DNA of 64,000 nt from Climacium dendroides (taxonomy: Eukaryota > Streptophyta > Bryopsida > Hypnales > Climaciaceae), in NCBI GenBank assembly GCA_950106755.1, contig OX467092.1, positions 27,418,582 through 27,482,581 of the forward strand. The letters are read 5' to 3'. The stretch's first letter is position 1. Every line of letters begins with the position of its first letter. This document shows positions 22,219 to 34,254 of the stretch, piece by piece. Both the position numbers and the translations under genes were made by a program. The notes beneath the pieces are model-generated. The model ran no database searches. It was not told where the DNA came from and worked only from the letters and a program-made list of their open reading frames with translations.

Positions 22219-24260
22219 CGTGGCTGACAATGACGAATCTACGACGACATGTGCATAGTTTGACGAACGCACCATTTTTCCTCTCCAATGCTTTGGTGGC
22301 AAGCAATGAGTCTTCTTTTGAGGACAGATGGGATATGGTATTCACTAATCTTCACTATGCCGGTGCATTATTGAATCCGTTTTTGGCAGATTATCCACGA
22401 TTGAAGGCTGACGGAATAGCCCTTCGTGCATTGTATAGGGTTATTCATAAATTAGAAGGCGTGGTTCAAGTATGATATGATGATGTTATACTCGAACTAA
22501 CACAGTATGAAGAGCGCACAAGACCTTACAGTCCAACTGAAACCCCAAACATTCGGGACACCGGGTTACTTCTCCACCAATGGTGGAATAGAATAGGAGA
22601 TCAAGCCCTATCCAAAATCGCAAAGCGTGTTCTTTCCCTCACATGTTCGGCATCGTCTTGCGAACGAAATTGGAGCATGTTTTCTTTTGTCCACAATAAG
22701 ACCAGGAACCGCTTAGCAGTGGACAAGGCAGAGTCTCTGGTATATATATACACCAATAGCCGCGTCCTTCGACAAAGACAAGGTGCAGATCCAATTCGTT
22801 GGTATGATTTGAACAACTTGTCGGAGGATTCTGACTCAGATGCACTAGGCCCTATTCCAGTCCATAAAGCCAATCGCGAATTTGACGCAATGCAAGCAGA
22901 ACACGAGGAGGAAGAAAATTGTGCACCTCTAGTGTATGAAGCATTCCAAAATCTTTGGAGGGAGGGTGCCGACCACCTCCAAGAAGCACGAAACTACTAT
23001 GGAGATGAAGATGGTCTGGAAGATGGCATAGATGCAAATCGTCGCGTCCATCATAGTTTTTCGCCCCCTCCAAACCATCCAATCGAAGGGATAGTTCATC
23101 CTGACCTTTTTGCTTTTCCTCTGGACGATGACAAAGATGTATTTGGAAATCCTGATGACAATGATATTCCCCTAGATGATGACAAGAATGACGACAGTTG
23201 GCGACCAAGAAATGGAGGCGGAAATGTCAATGTACAAAATGCTGGAAACGGGGGAAATGTAGTGAACCATGCAGCTCCAAACAATGAAGGGTCTGGTCAT
23301 GGCGGTGTTGCAAATAGGATTCGTCATGGGGCTGGCCGGGCAGCTACGCCCTTGGGGAACAATAGATTCCGACGAGAGTACTATGGTACAAACGTCGAAA
23401 ATATTCAAACTTCGAATACTATAGCAAGAAATGACGCCATTGTAGATGGCGAGAGACATATTCGTGCTCCAGAAATTGAAGATGATAATGTCCTTGGTGC
23501 TTGGGTTCCTGCAGCACACCCCACTGCAATAGTGGCCCCTATTGTAGGACAGGGCCGAAGCATGCCAAGAGAACGTACACTAAACCGCACTGTAGGTGTA
23601 AGTTTGAATGCAACAAGTAGACTTCGCCAAGAAGGGTTGGGCTCGGTGGGGAATGTTGAGGGCATAGACGTTAACGCATCCAATGCTCCTGTCAATGGTA
23701 GAACCCTACTACCCTCCAATGAACCTGTTGTGGGTGACTATAGGCATGCATGACAAACCGTTTGAGGTGGTCGAGGAGGGAGGAACACTAGTAGAGCTTC
23801 ATCTTCAAGGCCCCCCAATTGTGCTCCTCTGCGAGGAATTGGAGCAAAAAGACCAGCAGAGGAGATACTTCCATTTTTATGAACTCCAGCACGTATGGTT
23901 CATGGAAGTCGAAGAGGTCCTACTATCAATTCAGATGCGAAAGACCTCGCAGCGAGTTGACATAAAAGATTGAGGAAGACTCATAGAGACGGAAGAAGAG
24001 TCATTGAACTTTGAAATGAGAACTCTGAATTTGAGGGCCATGGAATGGAAGAAGAAGAGGGTAGAAGCGAAGACATGGAAGATGAAGAGGATGAAGAAGT
24101 CGACAATGAGGCGCCTGCTGATGAAGATGTACACATTCCACAAGCTCATGTGGCTGGACCTTCTACAGGTTGTGTTCGTAGATCTAGTCGATTGAGTAAT
24201 ATACCAAAAGCAGTAGAAGAAAATGAAGAAGATTCTAGTTCTTCAAGAATGAGTGAGTAG
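22219..24260 (+). pseudogene. hAT transposase, C-terminal half
   Basis: Frame 3, in phase with the 18648 half. It contains the hATC dimerisation region with LSLTCSASSCERNWSMFSFV (22633-22693), then KTRNRL and a long acidic and Asn/Gly-rich tail. In-frame TGA codons lie at 22473, 23751, 23763, 23880, 23958 and 24012; each is CGA by one C-to-T change, and coding character continues between them up to TAG at 24258. The tail after about 22850 is longer than in typical plant hAT proteins. Confidence 0.8.
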
Positions 24261-24679
24261 TATAGAAAATTGTGGTAGGAAACTAGCGCTGAAGTGGTAG
24301 GGCTTGGGAAACAATGGTCCATTGTATTGTTCTTGGTTTATATCAAAGTATGAAATTGGAAATTGTTTTTAGTTTCTACCCTAAATTTTGGAACTTCGTA
24401 ATTTATAATTTGTCATGCTCATGAACAAGTTTGCAAGAAGCATAATTTCAACTTATCCATATTAAATTCTAGGGAAATATGTATTCTAGTAGGAGCAAAT
24501 TCACACATTGCATAAAGATTAAATGCGAAAAAGTTTCTTTGCAAATAAAATTACCTTCATTCCAATTACAATGAAAAAAAAGTTCCAAGTTCACCTTCTT
24601 CATCGTCCACTTCTGGTCTTTTTGAAACTAAAAGCATTTCACAGTTGGGGCTATGGAAGCAACCACTGTCCCACTACGT
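24261..24679. other. hAT 3' untranslated part
   Basis: AT-rich, no gene. Lies between the transposase stop and the right subterminal repeats. Confidence 0.5.
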
Positions 24680-25127
24680 CTCCGCCCAACACATTCACGC
24701 GTCTGCACCAGCGTCCCTGCCTCTTTGGAGACGCCCACGCCCAAGAAGGGAACGTCTCCGCCAAATGACGTCCACGCATTAGCGTCCACGCCCTAGTCCC
24801 AGAACGTCTTCACTCAAGTACGTCCGCACCCAGTCACCACTGTCCTCGCCTGCACATATACGTCCATGTCCATGCGTTATACGTCTTCGTCCATAATTGT
24901 CCTCGCCCATGCAACTACGTCTCAGCATGGACTACCCATCCATGCCCAACATCCATGCCCTCCCTGAAACATGGATGGCCACGTCAGGTACCTACGGTCA
25001 GGTTTAAGAAAAATTTGGATTTTGGGCAGAATTTCCTGCCCGAATTCCAAAATGGGGTCCGGACCGTCCATCCGTCCCATCCGGTTTGTCCGTCCGTCCG
25101 GGACATCCGATGACCCCAACCCGCCTG
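24680..25127. repeat. Right subterminal repeats of the hAT element
   Basis: At least twelve ACGTCC(A/T/C)CGCC-like words (for example near 24679, 24711, 24748, 24768, 24782, 24821 and 24862), matching those at the left end, followed by a GTCCGTCCGTCCGGG stretch. The end near 25127 reads CCCAACCCGCCTG. Confidence 0.65.
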
Positions 25128-27332
25128 ATGTAACAACCTAGCATTTTGCTTAAGAAAGAGCTTAAACTTGTTCCATATCTACTTTGACATGACACAACTC
25201 ATGACATGTTTGAGCATGCTTTCATCTATGGCTTGACACAAAAGATTGATAGCCTGATTATCTTTTCTATATCAAGCAACTTTAATAGCAACCTTTGTTG
25301 TATCAATGGGTTTATCTTTTGAGTCAATAATGACCTCCGTCAATTCTCTACTGAGTAAAACAACGTGCATTTGAAACTTCGAGTGGTGGAAGTTTGGTCC
25401 TTTAAAACAAGAGATGCTCCTAAGAGCACAACTACTAGCAGCCATGTTAACAAGAGAAATTTCGCTAGGTTAATGTATAACAAAAAACTAAAACGCAATC
25501 CTAGTTTGGAAAAATGAAAGGGCCCATAACCTATTGAAACTACTTAGTTAGCATGCACATACTAGACTAACTTGATACTTAAATTCCACACACAATAGCG
25601 ATACTTATAGAATGATCTATCCACCAACAACAGGAAAATATATTAATACTTAATACACCTAACATATACCCCTCTATGCAAAAGCATAAGGGTACACTCG
25701 CTGACACTGTTCCAATGTGACACACATATGAAGAGAGATGCACAAGTTATAGTGAGGTTAACCCTTCCCTGCCTGGGCGGGAGGTATGTGTAATCACAAA
25801 TCAAGAAGCCTGTACTGGTTCATCTTCTTATTTCCAGTGACCGCCTCGCATGACGCATAGTGTTCTTGATTCTCGGATGCAGGCCAGCCAATGCTGACTT
25901 CATCCTGAATCTATCAAGAACGGTGGACCTTGGTTGATTACAAATAGAATTTAGTAACCCCTAAATAGTATTTAAGGGTACAAAAAGTATTGTGTACTAA
26001 TATCCATGCTGTAGACAATGAACAACTGAAACTGTTTCCAGTCAATTAATCCGTTTAAGCTTAGTCCCACTCAATCCCTTCTCATTCAATCATCCTATCG
26101 GAAGTCATTCTTGAATCTTTACAAGCCAGGTGACCTTTCTTCGTTTTCTTAGTTTACGTACGCCCAGTTTGACGACATTGATGGACATCATCTATTCATA
26201 CATCCTAAAGATCAAAGCGATAAAGATCGAAGCGAAAATGTGCAATCATCTGAAAAATGTGCAATTATGATGTGTTCCAGGGTCCGATACCAACAAGCTC
26301 CACCTTTTTTAATTGTTCTTGTGCAGCTCTGTTTCCAAGTCCACGATGTACGTACGTACATTCCTTTCAAGCCTTCTGCCCCGCCCAGATCAATGAGACT
26401 GCACTCGCTATGGATCGGTGCATTGGTCTGGACCAAGTCCTGTCCGCTTTTAATTTCGCATATGGTCGACACACACAATGCATGTGATTGTGTCAGCTCG
26501 TGTCGGCCGAAGCTAAACTAAGTTAATTAGGTGCAGGTGAGCAGATCATTCATTCTAGGCAGACAGACGTCAAGATGAGAATCAAATAATTCATGCCACT
26601 TGTGCTAGAGCTAGAAGACTTCTGGCTTGGCCACTCGATTGTGATCCACGTACACAAGTCTATTACCACCGTGATTAGCAATGTGAATATCTTCAGTGCA
26701 ACTGCACAAGAGGCACATATTTTTCCAAAAGTATGCACTTGTTTCACGAATCAAACTTAAGTGGAATGATAATTTTTCAATTGAAATTGTAGTTTTTGTG
26801 AATGTTTGAAGTGGTTTAGGGTTTAGGGTTTAGACGTTTCAGAAACAGCAAACTTATGCTTACATGTTGATAGGCTCACTGGGCTTCCGATGCGATCGAT
26901 GCATGGATGGGAGCGACAGGGCCTAGGCATGCTGGCTTGGCCTCCACCATGCCAGGCCCGAACTATCGGCGCAGCAAGATCCCTTGCAATTAAAGGAATG
27001 GTCGAGTACAGGCCATCTTCAATTCTTGCCGTGAACACTGTACAAGTAAGTAAGGGGGGTGGACGTCACCCTACAACATACAGGAAGCAGAAAATAATCA
27101 CCTCAGTTATCCTACAGGTTGAAGCAAGCTAGCTAGCTAACGCCGGCTTCCTAAGTGACGCGCGCATGACTGGCGGGGCTCCCCGGACGATATGTCCAGT
27201 GCTGTTCACAGGAAACCTACCTAGCTTGTCGATCGAATGGACGGACGGACTGAGGTGGTTCATTGGTTCATGGAAGCTAGCTGCCATGGCGATCGCGAAA
27301 GACTCACGGAGCTAGGACTAGTCATCGATCCT
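25128..27332. other. Intergenic sequence before the methyltransferase-like gene
   Basis: No gene supported. Frames at 26212-26521 overlap on both strands and lack domains. A short telomere-like tract lies at 26813-26833. Confidence 0.5.
26813..26833. repeat. Short telomere-like tract
   Basis: Three consecutive GTTTAGG words on the + strand, the plant telomere heptamer TTTAGGG. Telo-boxes of this kind also occur in plant promoters, but here the nearest gene ends 500 bp away. Confidence 0.6.
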
Positions 27333-28400
27333 TCACCCTCTGAGGCTCCGATAAATCCAGTGCTGCCCATCGGGCTCCACGCGCAGCTTATTCAACTTCG
27401 CAAACAGGTCCACAGCGCGGCGCACGCCTCGTCGGTCCGCGGCGGTGAAATAGTCGTGGCCGAACATGACCCCGCCCCGCCGCAGCAACCGATAGGCGAT
27501 GTTGATGTCCGCCCACGCGGAATGAAAGTCGTGGGACGCATCCACTTCGATCAAGTCGGCGTAGATGCCCCACTTGCAGAAGCTTGACAGCGAGGCCACC
27601 GTCCCAAACGGCAGGGGCAGGATCCTTTCCGACATGTTGCGGTGGATGACGTTTTGGAGAAACTGGTTGAGGAGCATGGCGTTCCCGTTCTGCTCTCGAA
27701 GGTCCGCGAAGGGCCCACTGCGGAACCCCGGCCACCCGCGGAAATCGTCGAAGCAGAAAATCTCGGTCTGCAACCCTAATTCCTGAGCGATGGCGCCCAT
27801 ATGCGTGGCAGACGCGCCCAGAAAGCTCCCGAGCTCGATCACCACGCGCGGCCTCACCTCTTTCATGAGGCGCCGAAACACCGTCATCTCGGATCCCCAC
27901 CCGGAGACGCGCTCGGGCTGAAGCAGAGACGCCACGCCCGGAGGGGGAAAATGCTGGAACGGCGACACGCCGTCGAAAAGCTCGGTGATGAGGAAGTGTC
28001 GCGCATCATCGGGAGCCATGCCTGGCTTCTTGCACCCGGTGTGAAAGGTGATCAAGTCGGTGGGGAGCATCTTGTGTCCGCGCAAGGGCGGTGGCTGCTG
28101 CTGCTTCCTGCAATCATCGGTACGTTCCTCGAGGGGCTGGTGCACCGGGGGAGCTTCAGGGAGGGCTTGCTCGATGGAGCTCCGAAGCTGGAGTTGGGCA
28201 TCAGGGGGGGGCATTTGTTGCGGGGGGTGGAGATACGTCCCATCTGATTTCATTGACCGCAGAAGGGGAATGGCCGGAGAGGTGAGAACCCCGAGCAGAT
28301 ACGCCAGGACGGCCACCACGAACAGCGGCCTGTAAGACCCCATCCCTCGCAGCTTCGATTTCCAAGACATGGAGGCACTCAACGGTCTCATGTTCCGCAC
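27333..28400 (-). CDS. Membrane-anchored class I SAM methyltransferase-like protein
   Basis: Single-exon 355-codon frame, GC-rich unlike its surroundings. Residues ~24-44 form one hydrophobic segment near the N-terminus, predicting a type II membrane protein, likely of the secretory pathway. A Pro-rich linker follows (~55-110). The catalytic domain (~165-352) has the SAM-binding motif I VVIELGSFLGAS (186-197), acidic EIFCFDDF (213-220), DLIEVDASHDF (282-292) and GGVMFGHDYF (309-318), and ends in a conserved WIY. This pattern fits the Methyltransf_24 / cephalosporin-hydroxylase-like group. The substrate is unknown. The start at 28400 is the first ATG; others at codons 4 and 11 would also keep the membrane segment. 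No stops or frameshifts. It is the best candidate for a working gene in the window. Confidence 0.8.
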   Translation of the reverse strand: MRNMRPLSASMSWKSKLRGMGSYRPLFVVAVLAYLLGVLTSPAIPLLRSMKSDGTYLHPPQQMPPPDAQLQLRSSIEQALPEAPPVHQPLEERTDDCRKQQQPPPLRGHKMLPTDLITFHTGCKKPGMAPDDARHFLITELFDGVSPFQHFPPPGVASLLQPERVSGWGSEMTVFRRLMKEVRPRVVIELGSFLGASATHMGAIAQELGLQTEIFCFDDFRGWPGFRSGPFADLREQNGNAMLLNQFLQNVIHRNMSERILPLPFGTVASLSSFCKWGIYADLIEVDASHDFHSAWADINIAYRLLRRGGVMFGHDYFTAADRRGVRRAVDLFAKLNKLRVEPDGQHWIYRSLRG

Positions 28401-28761
28401 CGTTCTTCAATGACGCAGATTTCGATGGTGGCTCGAACACCAATCCTCCGATCCTCCAATTTGGACTATAGCAACATTGGAGCACCCATCGTTGAGTCTC
28501 CCGACTTGAAGCCATGGCCAGCACGAACACGGGAAATCAGACATACTCTGCATCACCAAGCCCACGTCGCAATTGCGAAGGACTTGCTTGTATTCCTTTT
28601 ATCAAGGCACGATAGGTCTAGTGCGGACACTCACGACACTAAGGACTGCAATTCGCCATCACCCACGGAATGGTCCGGACGTGAATTTATCGCTTGAGTT
28701 CATTTTTAAACGTCGGTGCTAGTTCGATTCTACGATTCGATCTACGACATCCATAGCATAT
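28401..28761. other. Upstream region of the methyltransferase-like gene
   Basis: Should hold its promoter, read on the minus strand. No clear TATA box seen. Other open frames here are not supported. Confidence 0.35.
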
Positions 28762-29332
28762 TTGCTGCCCTACGACACTAATGAAGACCTCGAGAAAATC
28801 GCACCGCACGTACAAGTAGTGAAAGCCAAAGGAGAAAATAACGGAGCAAGGCAGGCAATTTCCGAAGCGCCACAGCAACGACGAAGAACCTCAGCTCGAA
28901 TTGATACCCAAGGAAAATTTAGTAGCTTCAAAATCAAAATCACTCCAACCCAGCGACCCAACTATGACTTGCACTTGAAGAACTTTAGGCTTACATCAAC
29001 AGGTGAATTCGTCGTCCACGACAGCCTGAACGCGACCTCCTCTCCACGTCCACATCCACCACCAGAAGTCCGCCCAGCCAGCAACCGCGTCCTTGAAACG
29101 AGAATTGTCGGTGGAAGCCGAATCGCTGCGACTATTTCAATCCTCACACCAAAACCAGGCCTCTGCCCAAACTCGTCGAAAAGTCATGCACAGGGAACGA
29201 GATAGCGAGAGAGAGCAAATCGTCCTCGGAATGTCTGAGTTCCTACCCCCACCCAAAGACTTCGGTCCTTTCTCCTCAGGACACGAAAGTCTGGATGAGC
29301 ACACAGGAAGCGAGCACAGGTACAGCAAGTGA
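28762..29332 (+). other. Possible coding remnant
   Basis: An open frame without an ATG runs from 28762 or earlier to 29205. A second frame (29093-29332) overlaps it. The composition (charged, Pro-rich, no low complexity) looks protein-like, but no domain is recognised and two frames would be needed. Could be exons of a divergent host gene or a decayed insertion. Confidence 0.2.
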
Positions 29333-29847
29333 ACACAGCTGGGCAAAGTGAAGCTACGAGGCTTGAGCACCAGGGTCGGGGAGTGCGAGTCAAAGAATTA
29401 TAGGCCTCATGGGAGTCATGGCGGGACCTTCGCCTCATTGATTACTAAATTTGGAAAGGAGTTTTCAGCGACAATTGGAGGGCTGCGCAGGATTCTGGAA
29501 AAGGAGGCTGATCTCCGGACGCGACGATGAGGACAGTGGGACATGGGTAAGCTTATGAGAGTAAGCTTATTAGCTTATCATTATGACCAAGTCCATCAGT
29601 CGTGGGCCGGGCGTGTCATGCGCACAGCACAGCATCCTACTACGAACCTCACGACTCGCCTGCACCGTCATGTCGGTCTCCACATGCACAGGCTGATCCG
29701 AGCTAATTAAGCTTTGCCATGGCCGATGTACTCCGTACAGTAATGTACGAACTTATTAAGCGTCCTTGGGCTCCATCATATCAAAGCCAAGTTTCAACGA
29801 ACCTGCGATGCTTTTTCAGGTGACGCACTGGTCAATAGAAGGGTAGG
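29333..29847. other. Intergenic
   Basis: Nothing recognisable. A short AAGCTTAT/TAAGCTTA cluster lies at 29549-29579. Confidence 0.4.
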
Positions 29848-30220
29848 TTACTAACTTAAGTTTTGTTTTTTGTTTTTTTTTGACACAAGTTAACCCCTGA
29901 GCGCCCCAGCGCCCCAAATGTGGCCTCCTACTATGAGACATTTGACCATCATAATGTCCTAGGCTGTATGGTGAAAACTTTCACAAATTTCTCCAAAGAT
30001 GCCCTCCCTACCTCTCTTCCAATCTAAACGGTCATATCTCTTGGATCTTATTTTTTAATCGGTGGGGTCTACTTGAATGGCAATTTGTAGCTTGTTTTTG
30101 GAATTTGCGCTGGGCGCTCACGGGTTAAGGGAACCTTTACTGCAAGAAAGAAGTGTACAAGTCCCCAGCCGCAAGCGGCCTGGGGTGAGAAAAATAAAAG
30201 CAATTACTAACTTAAGTTTT
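29848..30220 (-). mobile_element. Short retroposon (SINE-like) with 17-bp target duplication
   Basis: A 339-bp body (29865-30203) is bounded by identical TTACTAACTTAAGTTTT copies (29848-29864 and 30204-30220). On the minus strand the body ends in an A-rich tail (complement of 29865-29882), as expected for LINE-mediated insertion of an RNA copy. It contains complementary GAGCGCC(C)CAGCGC and GCGCTGGGCGCTC words (about 29899 and 30107) and a CCGCTTGCGG hairpin near its 5' end. No tRNA-type B box was found, so the source RNA is unknown. Confidence 0.75.
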
Positions 30221-32133
30221 ATACTGAAGCCATACCATGTATAACAGTCTCATTCTGCCGGGGTGTGAGTGCCCTTTAGGCAATCAGAAAGGAAGGACAC
30301 GCAGGTCTATTTGCGCATTCTAGATTCGAACGGACTTGGCATGGGATGCCGTAGGAGGTTCTCTCGGTCAACAGGAGACGACGACAGCACTCTTTATCAC
30401 ACAATCAACTTCCGAAAGAGACACCAGATTCCAATCTTGATCATTTGGAATTATTGGCTGTGATCCAAACGTTTTTAGTTTGGAACAGCGAGTGTTCCCG
30501 CTGCGTTGGTGACTTTACGGAGGGAGCAAGCCAAATCCACCAGAATCATCGTACGACAGGAGCGATACATCACCACTGAAAATGGGGAGGAGGCTTTTCA
30601 TCAACAGAAGCTACTGCGAGGAAGTTTGAGTAGGACCTTACTCAAGAACATAGTCACTTTAAAAAATAGAAATAAATGAAAAAGTGCCTATGCTACAAGG
30701 ACAAAGCCTCTCATAGCGTAGTTGCTTGTTGAATATATATACTCTTTGGGGAAACACTAAGGGTCAAGAGCTGTGTGTTGAAAAGTTCGGAAAATGTACA
30801 GAACAATCATCATCTATCTCGATCATTCTGTGGCGGGAGTCCGTCTTCCACTGCAAATTGGGTAGAGCTTCTTGCCGATATGGATTCTTTTCAACAGACA
30901 GTAACCTGCAAAAGGCCGGGTTTCTTTTTATCAATAGCGATCAACAGATCACTTCAAACGAATATATGTTCTTTGGCAACACATCATGAAGCAATAACTT
31001 CTTCCTTGCATTTGTTTATTTTTATTTGTTAAGTGCCAGTAGGAGAAGTAGATAGTACGTTCTTTGCTCTTAACCCTAGAGATGCCAATTGTCAAGAATT
31101 GACAAATACTCACAAAAGTGCCAAAATTCAGCTCTCTCTAAATTCTGAAAAGGGCTACTAATAAAATTACATTCATTTTTTTAAATTTGGAAATCATAAG
31201 ATCTTATTCTTGACTAGTATTAGGGTCACATATAAAAAATTTGAAGGTTTGAGAACAATGTATGTGTGAGAACAAAACTTGCAAAGTGAAACAAACCTTT
31301 TTCCCAAGACTACCTAAACTTTTGATAATATGACTTTGTTGTGCTTCTGAGACCTATAACTCAAAATTCTTTTAGAAGGAAGATTTAGGGACTTCAAATT
31401 TTAGTAGTGCCTCAAATTAGGAAAAAGTATGCAATTTTTGAAAGTAAAATGATGTTGCTCTCTTCTTGCCTCAAGTTGAGGCCCAAAACAAATGAAAACA
31501 TATAACTTCTTTTTCAATTGTTGGATCATCATAAAAATTAGATTCACCAAAAGTTTGTTTGTTTTCCTAGTCTCACCACCAAGAAGAAGATGATTCTTCA
31601 TTTAATATTCACAAATTTCTCTAAATCTATTTTGGCTTGCAATGAATTTTAGGGATTAAAGTAAATCACCTTGAGTTCAATTATAAGTCTTTACATGTGC
31701 AAGGCAATGCGAAGAGTTGTAGAGCTAAACTATCTAACAAGACTATATGATTGATTAATTTAACCCCTAAATGTCCAAGTCCTTCGAAGTGTATTTTTCC
31801 TATGAAAAAGAACATGAACTTATAGTTATCTTCAACAAAGCAAATTGTTTTTTTTCCAAAATCTAACTATATACAAAATGTTTAAAGAACTTTTTTATTA
31901 GTGTGTAGTCCAATTTTGAGCATGAAATTGTATATGAATTGTGAAATTATAACAAAATAAATATAATTATCCTATTTTTAGTATACTATCCTTCCCTACA
32001 ATGTTTGAAAGTATTGCATATAAGAATTTTTAGGGATTGGAGGTGACTCACACAATTGAAAATTGTGTTAGAATACAAAAAAGCACTTCCAAAAACCTTA
32101 AGTGCAAATGAAGATAATTATTATAAAAAAAAA
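30221..32133. other. AT-rich intergenic
   Basis: No gene, repeat or RNA recognised. Short open frames are expected by chance at this composition. Confidence 0.5.
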
Positions 32134-32279
32134 CTTGTCTTTTTTGACAGAATTTTTTGGACATTCATATGTTTTCATGTTACCAATAACATCAAACATA
32201 ACATTTTGTTCTTACGTTTGACGTTATTGTTAACATGAAAATAAATGGATGTTCAAAAAAATCTGTCAAAAAAGACAAG
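32134..32279. repeat. Long hairpin, MITE- or pre-miRNA-like
   Basis: Two 67-nt arms (32134-32200 and 32213-32279) pair with about eight mismatches around a 12-nt loop. The ends read CTTGTCTTTTTTGACAG and its complement. Size and mismatch pattern fit either a small foldback MITE or a plant microRNA precursor. Confidence 0.75.
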
Positions 32280-34140
32280 GGTTTCTTATAGTAAGAGCTA
32301 TCAAACTCGTTATACAATCCTCCTTGCAATTGTTGAAATGCAATTTCTTTTATAAGTAGAAATTGCAAATAACTCCAAATTAACATTTGCATGTTTAAAA
32401 ATTCAATGGTAAAAATCATGAAAACACTTTACTCTTTCTATTGAGATCATTTGCAAAGCAAATAGATACATACAATTTTTAAAATCTCAAATTAAGTGAA
32501 ATTGACAAACTTTGCTCAAAGTCAGGAAATGAAGTAAAAATTGGCAAGCTTTACTCTTCACTAATGGCACATATATGTATTTGAGTACCTCCCAAAAATC
32601 AAAGATTTACCTTTTTCAATGAAAAATGAAAGTTTTCAATAGTTAACCTCAAAACTGTCTACAACATTTTTTTAAATGATCATAGGAATTTAATTGCATA
32701 CACCAAAATGAGCTTGAAATTTCAAATCAAGTAGATATGGTTGGTTAGGTAGTTAGGGGTTAAAAATAGAGATAATAGACCTTTGATTGCATACGGTTAA
32801 TTTATACACCTTGTTGAATGGACATTGATGCCTTGTTGGTTTCATCATATTTGTATTTTTCAATTTAACATGCCGTTGAATGGGAACAAGTGTTAATAAA
32901 AATTGTTTGCTAGGGGACTTTCAAATTTTGCTAAAATGTTGTGCACTTAAGGATTTGATTACAACTTTGGAAAGGGTTTCTCAAAAAACATTACTTATCT
33001 ACTACTACATTGTATTGCAAAGCCTGCTATGTCAAGAGATAATGGTTGGAAATGGCCTTAAGTTAAAGTACAAGCATTAAGTATAAAATGACTCTCTACT
33101 CCATAAACAATTTTGTCAATTCTAATATGGATACCATACATGAGAAGATTAAAAATGGTTCCTCTTTCATTTTTGTCTCATACAAGGCTTGCAAAAATCT
33201 AAAATCTACTTATTCATATATGGACTCCGGGGCTTAAAATCTATTCTACTTCCATTAAAATGGAGTTTGCACACTATGATACACAAATTTTCTTGCCACA
33301 ATGCACCAATGCACACTAGAGTTCAAAACTTTGAAAATTCACAATACTTAGCCCTATGGGACTTGAAGTTGGGATTGCCACTAATTTTTTGCACAAGGTA
33401 TGTATCTTGCTAACATTCAACAAAAAAACACCCCAAGTTCAATTTCTACATGCCCAAGTTAATGATCAAAGTTTTGAACTCTCGTACGCATCAGTTCATC
33501 ATGATGAAAAAGTTTGTGTACCTTAAAGTGCAAATATCCTTTTATTCGAATCTAATCAATAATTAAAACAACAGTTGCTAACATCTTCTTTCAGGTCTTA
33601 GTTTGCATAGGCAAGTATCATTGTTAATTAGGCTGCAAAACCATTTACTTGCATTGAAAATCTCGAAAGCATCATGTATACGAAATCTATTTTGCATATA
33701 CAGAAAATTTTCATGGAGTTGACTTTTACTTATGGAGGACATCGAAACGACTCCGAAAGTAAAGTATCTGCATGACTGGGATTTTGAAGTTACAACACTC
33801 GCTTGCTTCCAAGTTGGATTACTAAGCTACAGAATCACTCAAGCATTGCAGATGTTTCAAGATCCATCAAGACAAGAGAAGCGTAGAGAATTAATTGTGG
33901 GTTGATCTCCAATGATCACATAGGAAGCCGTTTTGGGCTGACTGGAAGATTGAAATTTGAATCCTTAGTTCAAATATTCAATACAACCAGGAGGCGAGCA
34001 TCATGCGAGGAACTGCGGAAAGGAAGACTCTGTTAAGTATAAGCCACTTGTCACTAGTATGGACTTCATTTACAAATTCCAATTGTAAGGGAATTATTTT
34101 CAAAGATGGGAGATTTTCAATGTCAATGCACTAGTGCAGA
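32280..34140. other. AT-rich intergenic
   Basis: No feature recognised. Confidence 0.5.
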
Positions 34141-34254
34141 ACACAAGTTTTAATGACATTTTAAATGACATTTGGATGTCATTTCAACCACCCACGTGGG
34201 TGGCTGAAATGACATCCAAATGTCGTTTAAAATGTCATTAAAACATCCTTGTGT
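34141..34254. repeat. Near-perfect palindrome with CCCACGTGGG centre
   Basis: Arms of about 50 bp pair almost completely around the centre at 34195/34196. The outer ACACAAG/CTTGTGT words extend the pairing after a small bulge. The centre contains CACGTG, the G-box core bound by bZIP and bHLH factors, though it may only reflect the symmetry. Likely a MITE with no loop. Confidence 0.8.

Larger units (their letters stand above)
16743..25127 (+). mobile_element. hAT-superfamily DNA transposon, interrupted
   Basis: Defined by a hAT transposase (17238-24260, split by an LTR-type insertion) and by GC-rich subterminal repeats on both sides that differ sharply from the surroundings. The outer limits are estimates: both ends contain GGCGG(TC)GGGTTGGGG-like sequence (left near 16751, right as reverse complement ending near 25127), but I could not match an 8-bp target duplication. 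Removing the 18649-22218 insertion (with one duplicate) leaves about 4.8 kb. Confidence 0.6.

Noticed and set aside
26212..26521. Protein-coding gene of about 90 codons
   Set aside because: Overlapping frames on both strands, no domain, no splice or promoter signals.
27237..28335. Long + strand and alternative minus-strand ORFs at the methyltransferase locus
   Set aside because: They are shadow frames created by the high GC content of the 27333-28400 gene; only that frame has family motifs.
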